DNA of 8,403 bases, taken from an uncultured Brachyspira sp. (GTDB lineage Bacteria; Spirochaetota; Brachyspiria; Brachyspirales; Brachyspiraceae). The notes under the pieces were generated by a model, which made no database searches, was not told the DNA's origin, and worked only from the letters and a program-made list of their open reading frames with translations. Within the stretch, counting starts at the first letter, position 1. The number at the start of each line of letters is the position of its first letter. Position numbers and translations under genes: made by a program. Of the stretch, positions 6,799 to 8,403 are shown piece by piece. The stretch spans positions 1 through 8,403 of the forward strand of contig CAKVCJ010000069.1 of assembly GCA_934725655.1 (NCBI GenBank). Direction: 5' to 3'.

Positions 6799-8166
6799 TT
6801 AATTGTTTTCACCATACCAATCAACATTTCGTGTGAAGTACATTGCAAGAGCAATAACGGCAAATAGACCTAATGTGCCCATAAGCAATGCATAGTCAGT
6901 AAGCTGAAGTATTCCAAACAAGAATATATAAATCAAAGCCTCTACTATAGCCATTGAAATAGTGTATTTTGGCGATTTTATAATGTAGCCTATATAAATA
7001 GAAGTTAAAGCTGTAACCATTAAGGCACTAAGAAAATAACTAATATTAAAATTAATATGTTCAGATATTGCTAAAAGTAGAAGATAAAATATTGCATTGG
7101 CTATGCCTATAAGTATATATTGCACAGGGTGTATGCGTTTTTTTGAAAGCACTTCGCATAAAAATAATACAAAAAACGGAATGAATATAAATAATATAGC
7201 ATATTTTACGCTTCTTGAAGTTTTCTGATAATTATCATTAAGAAGTAAAAATGATATTAAAACATTATTAGATTCTTGGTTGCTGGTATAATATTGGTTA
7301 TTGTCTATATTATTTAATCTATTAGAGTTTTCATCGCTAGTCCAATATTTAGTAAATGAAGTATTAAAGCTTGCTATGTTCCATTCGGCATTAAAACCAT
7401 TATTATTAACTTCCCTTTTTGTAGGTAAAAAACCGCCTGTAAAGCTTGGGTCTTTCCATTTTGAAGATATTTTAAAAGTGTTTTCAGAAGCTAATGGGGT
7501 TATTATGAGAGAGTTTCCGCCTTGAATATCCATAGTAATATTAAAATCAAAACCGTTTAATATATTATCTCTTGAAATAGTGTATAAAAACTTATTGTTA
7601 AACATATTTAAATCTATATTAATATTTTTCTCATAATATTTAAGCTCTTCATTTTGATTGATTAATACATTAGGAAGCTTCATAAGATTTTTTTTGTTTC
7701 CTATGCCTAATATAATCATAGCTTCATCATAAAGTATAATAGTATTGTTTTTGTCTAAATTATATATTTCATCATTATATTTATCGAATTTCCCTGCAAT
7801 ATTTAATTTGGAATTGAAAATAGGAGCTTTAAAAATCCCCCTGCTTAAACTTGTCACTTCAACATCTCCAGTAACATTATATTCATTAGGCATATAAAAA
7901 ATATATTTTCTTGTATAGCCTATCTCTTTGGTGTCGCTGTCAATGAACTTTTCTAAATATGGTATAGCAATAACTACGCCCTGAATATTTGCACTGTCTC
8001 CCACAGGCTCTATTATAGAAGATATAGCCTCATTTTGATAACGAATTCTGTCTCTTACAACACTGTTTATAAAAGTCATAGGTATTAAAAGCAATAGCCC
8101 TAATACTATTATTATTATTATTTTAAATCCTAAAGTTTTAGTTACTTCATTTATGTTTTTTATCAT
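6799..8166 (-). CDS. creD: CreD-like inner membrane protein
   Basis: Homologue of CreD, an inner membrane protein that in E. coli belongs to the CreBC regulon and in several gammaproteobacteria is linked to envelope integrity and beta-lactam response. Its biochemical role is unknown. The 455 residues fit the family length. One N-terminal membrane helix (about 14-36) precedes a large extracytoplasmic domain (about 37-320). Five more helices follow (about 322-340, 347-366, 373-393, 402-420, 427-444). Family signatures include WKDPSFTGGFLPTKRE (237-252), RSVKYAIL (318-325), HPVQYILIG (346-354), LAISEH (365-370) and the C-terminal FTRNVDWY (444-451). The start has an AAGG ribosome binding site 7 bases upstream. 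No creA, creB or creC gene is nearby, so it appears as an orphan under its own promoter. No defect is seen. Family identity is strong; function rests on distant relatives. Confidence 0.93.
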   Translation of the reverse strand: MIKNINEVTKTLGFKIIIIIVLGLLLLIPMTFINSVVRDRIRYQNEAISSIIEPVGDSANIQGVVIAIPYLEKFIDSDTKEIGYTRKYIFYMPNEYNVTGDVEVTSLSRGIFKAPIFNSKLNIAGKFDKYNDEIYNLDKNNTIILYDEAMIILGIGNKKNLMKLPNVLINQNEELKYYEKNINIDLNMFNNKFLYTISRDNILNGFDFNITMDIQGGNSLIITPLASENTFKISSKWKDPSFTGGFLPTKREVNNNGFNAEWNIASFNTSFTKYWTSDENSNRLNNIDNNQYYTSNQESNNVLISFLLLNDNYQKTSRSVKYAILFIFIPFFVLFLCEVLSKKRIHPVQYILIGIANAIFYLLLLAISEHINFNISYFLSALMVTALTSIYIGYIIKSPKYTISMAIVEALIYIFLFGILQLTDYALLMGTLGLFAVIALAMYFTRNVDWYGENN

Positions 8167-8192
8167 ATTTCAGCCTTTTGTTTTTTATTAAT

Positions 8193-8223
8193 AATATAAA
8201 CTAAAAAATTTAGATTTTGTCAA
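8193..8223 (-). promoter_or_regulatory. Probable creD promoter
   Basis: A consensus -35 TTGACA (8223-8218) on the minus strand is followed by AT-rich -10 candidates: TTTATA (8200-8195, 17-base spacer) or TATATT (8198-8193, 19-base spacer). It lies about 30-55 bases upstream of the start codon. The -35 is convincing; the exact -10 is not settled. Confidence 0.5.
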
Positions 8224-8299
8224 TTTTGCTTTTGTAGTAAATACAAATTATGATTCTTTATAATATAAAAATATCATTTATATAAATAAAAATGCAGTA

Positions 8300-8390
8300 T
8301 TTTTGGTTCTTTGGGTCACGCCGCAAGGGCACTTCCTTCGGTCGCGGTTCGGACTTCGTCAAAGTTTTTACCTTACGGGTACGATTCGAG
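8300..8390. repeat. GC-rich island, probable dispersed repeat, at right edge
   Basis: After AT-rich sequence the composition jumps: by hand count 41 of the 75 bases from 8316 to 8390 are G or C. The segment opens with TTTTTGGTTCTTT (8300-8312), shared with the minus strand of 5020-5008 in another spacer. Short GGTC/GGTTCGGAC-like motifs recur inside. At least two + strand frames are open through it, but without a start codon and ribosome binding site I do not call a gene. It is probably a multi-copy intergenic repeat placed upstream of creD; the right boundary is near the window edge. Confidence 0.5.
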
Positions 8391-8403
8391 AAAAGTATAA
8401 ATT

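Noticed and set aside
7301..7525. Plus-strand open frame inside creD
   Set aside because: It is antisense to conserved CreD motifs and has no recognisable product.

Overview
The window is about 8.4 kb of very AT-rich bacterial DNA. The genes are compact and strongly biased to A/T codons, and the spacers carry short GC-rich palindromic repeats. Base composition, gene content and these spacer repeats look most like a spirochaete of the genus Brachyspira. That assignment is recognition from memory, not a database result. A low-GC firmicute or fusobacterium is less likely but not excluded.

Layout from left to right. (1) The 3' part of serS (seryl-tRNA synthetase, cut by the left edge) runs rightward. 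It overlaps by one base a small TfoX/Sxy N-terminal-domain gene, and the pair ends at a clear intrinsic terminator. (2) A convergent spacer holds an ~78-bp imperfect palindrome. (3) A leftward two-gene operon encodes a 647-residue coiled-coil/TPR protein followed, 5 bp later, by a patatin-like phospholipase. It has a recognisable promoter and ribosome binding sites. (4) A ~320-bp spacer contains several hairpin-forming segments, some GC-rich. (5) A leftward MATE efflux gene has a C-terminus that departs from the family and lacks the last membrane helix. (6) A ~450-bp spacer holds the MATE promoter, small hairpins and a second, inverted copy of the palindromic element. (7) A leftward creD-like membrane protein gene follows. 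(8) The window ends in a short GC-rich island that is probably another dispersed repeat.

The serS-tfoX pair, the MATE pump and CreD look like ordinary chromosomal genes with no obvious functional link. The part most likely to be a distinct system is the coiled-coil/TPR plus patatin operon. A large, unrecognised sensor- or scaffold-like protein is translationally coupled to a lipase with an intact catalytic dyad, and repeats lie on both sides. A role as a regulated membrane-lipid effector, for example in defence or stress, is inference. No cyclic-nucleotide synthase, reverse transcriptase or other known trigger is present. No tRNA, rRNA, CRISPR array or transposase gene was seen.
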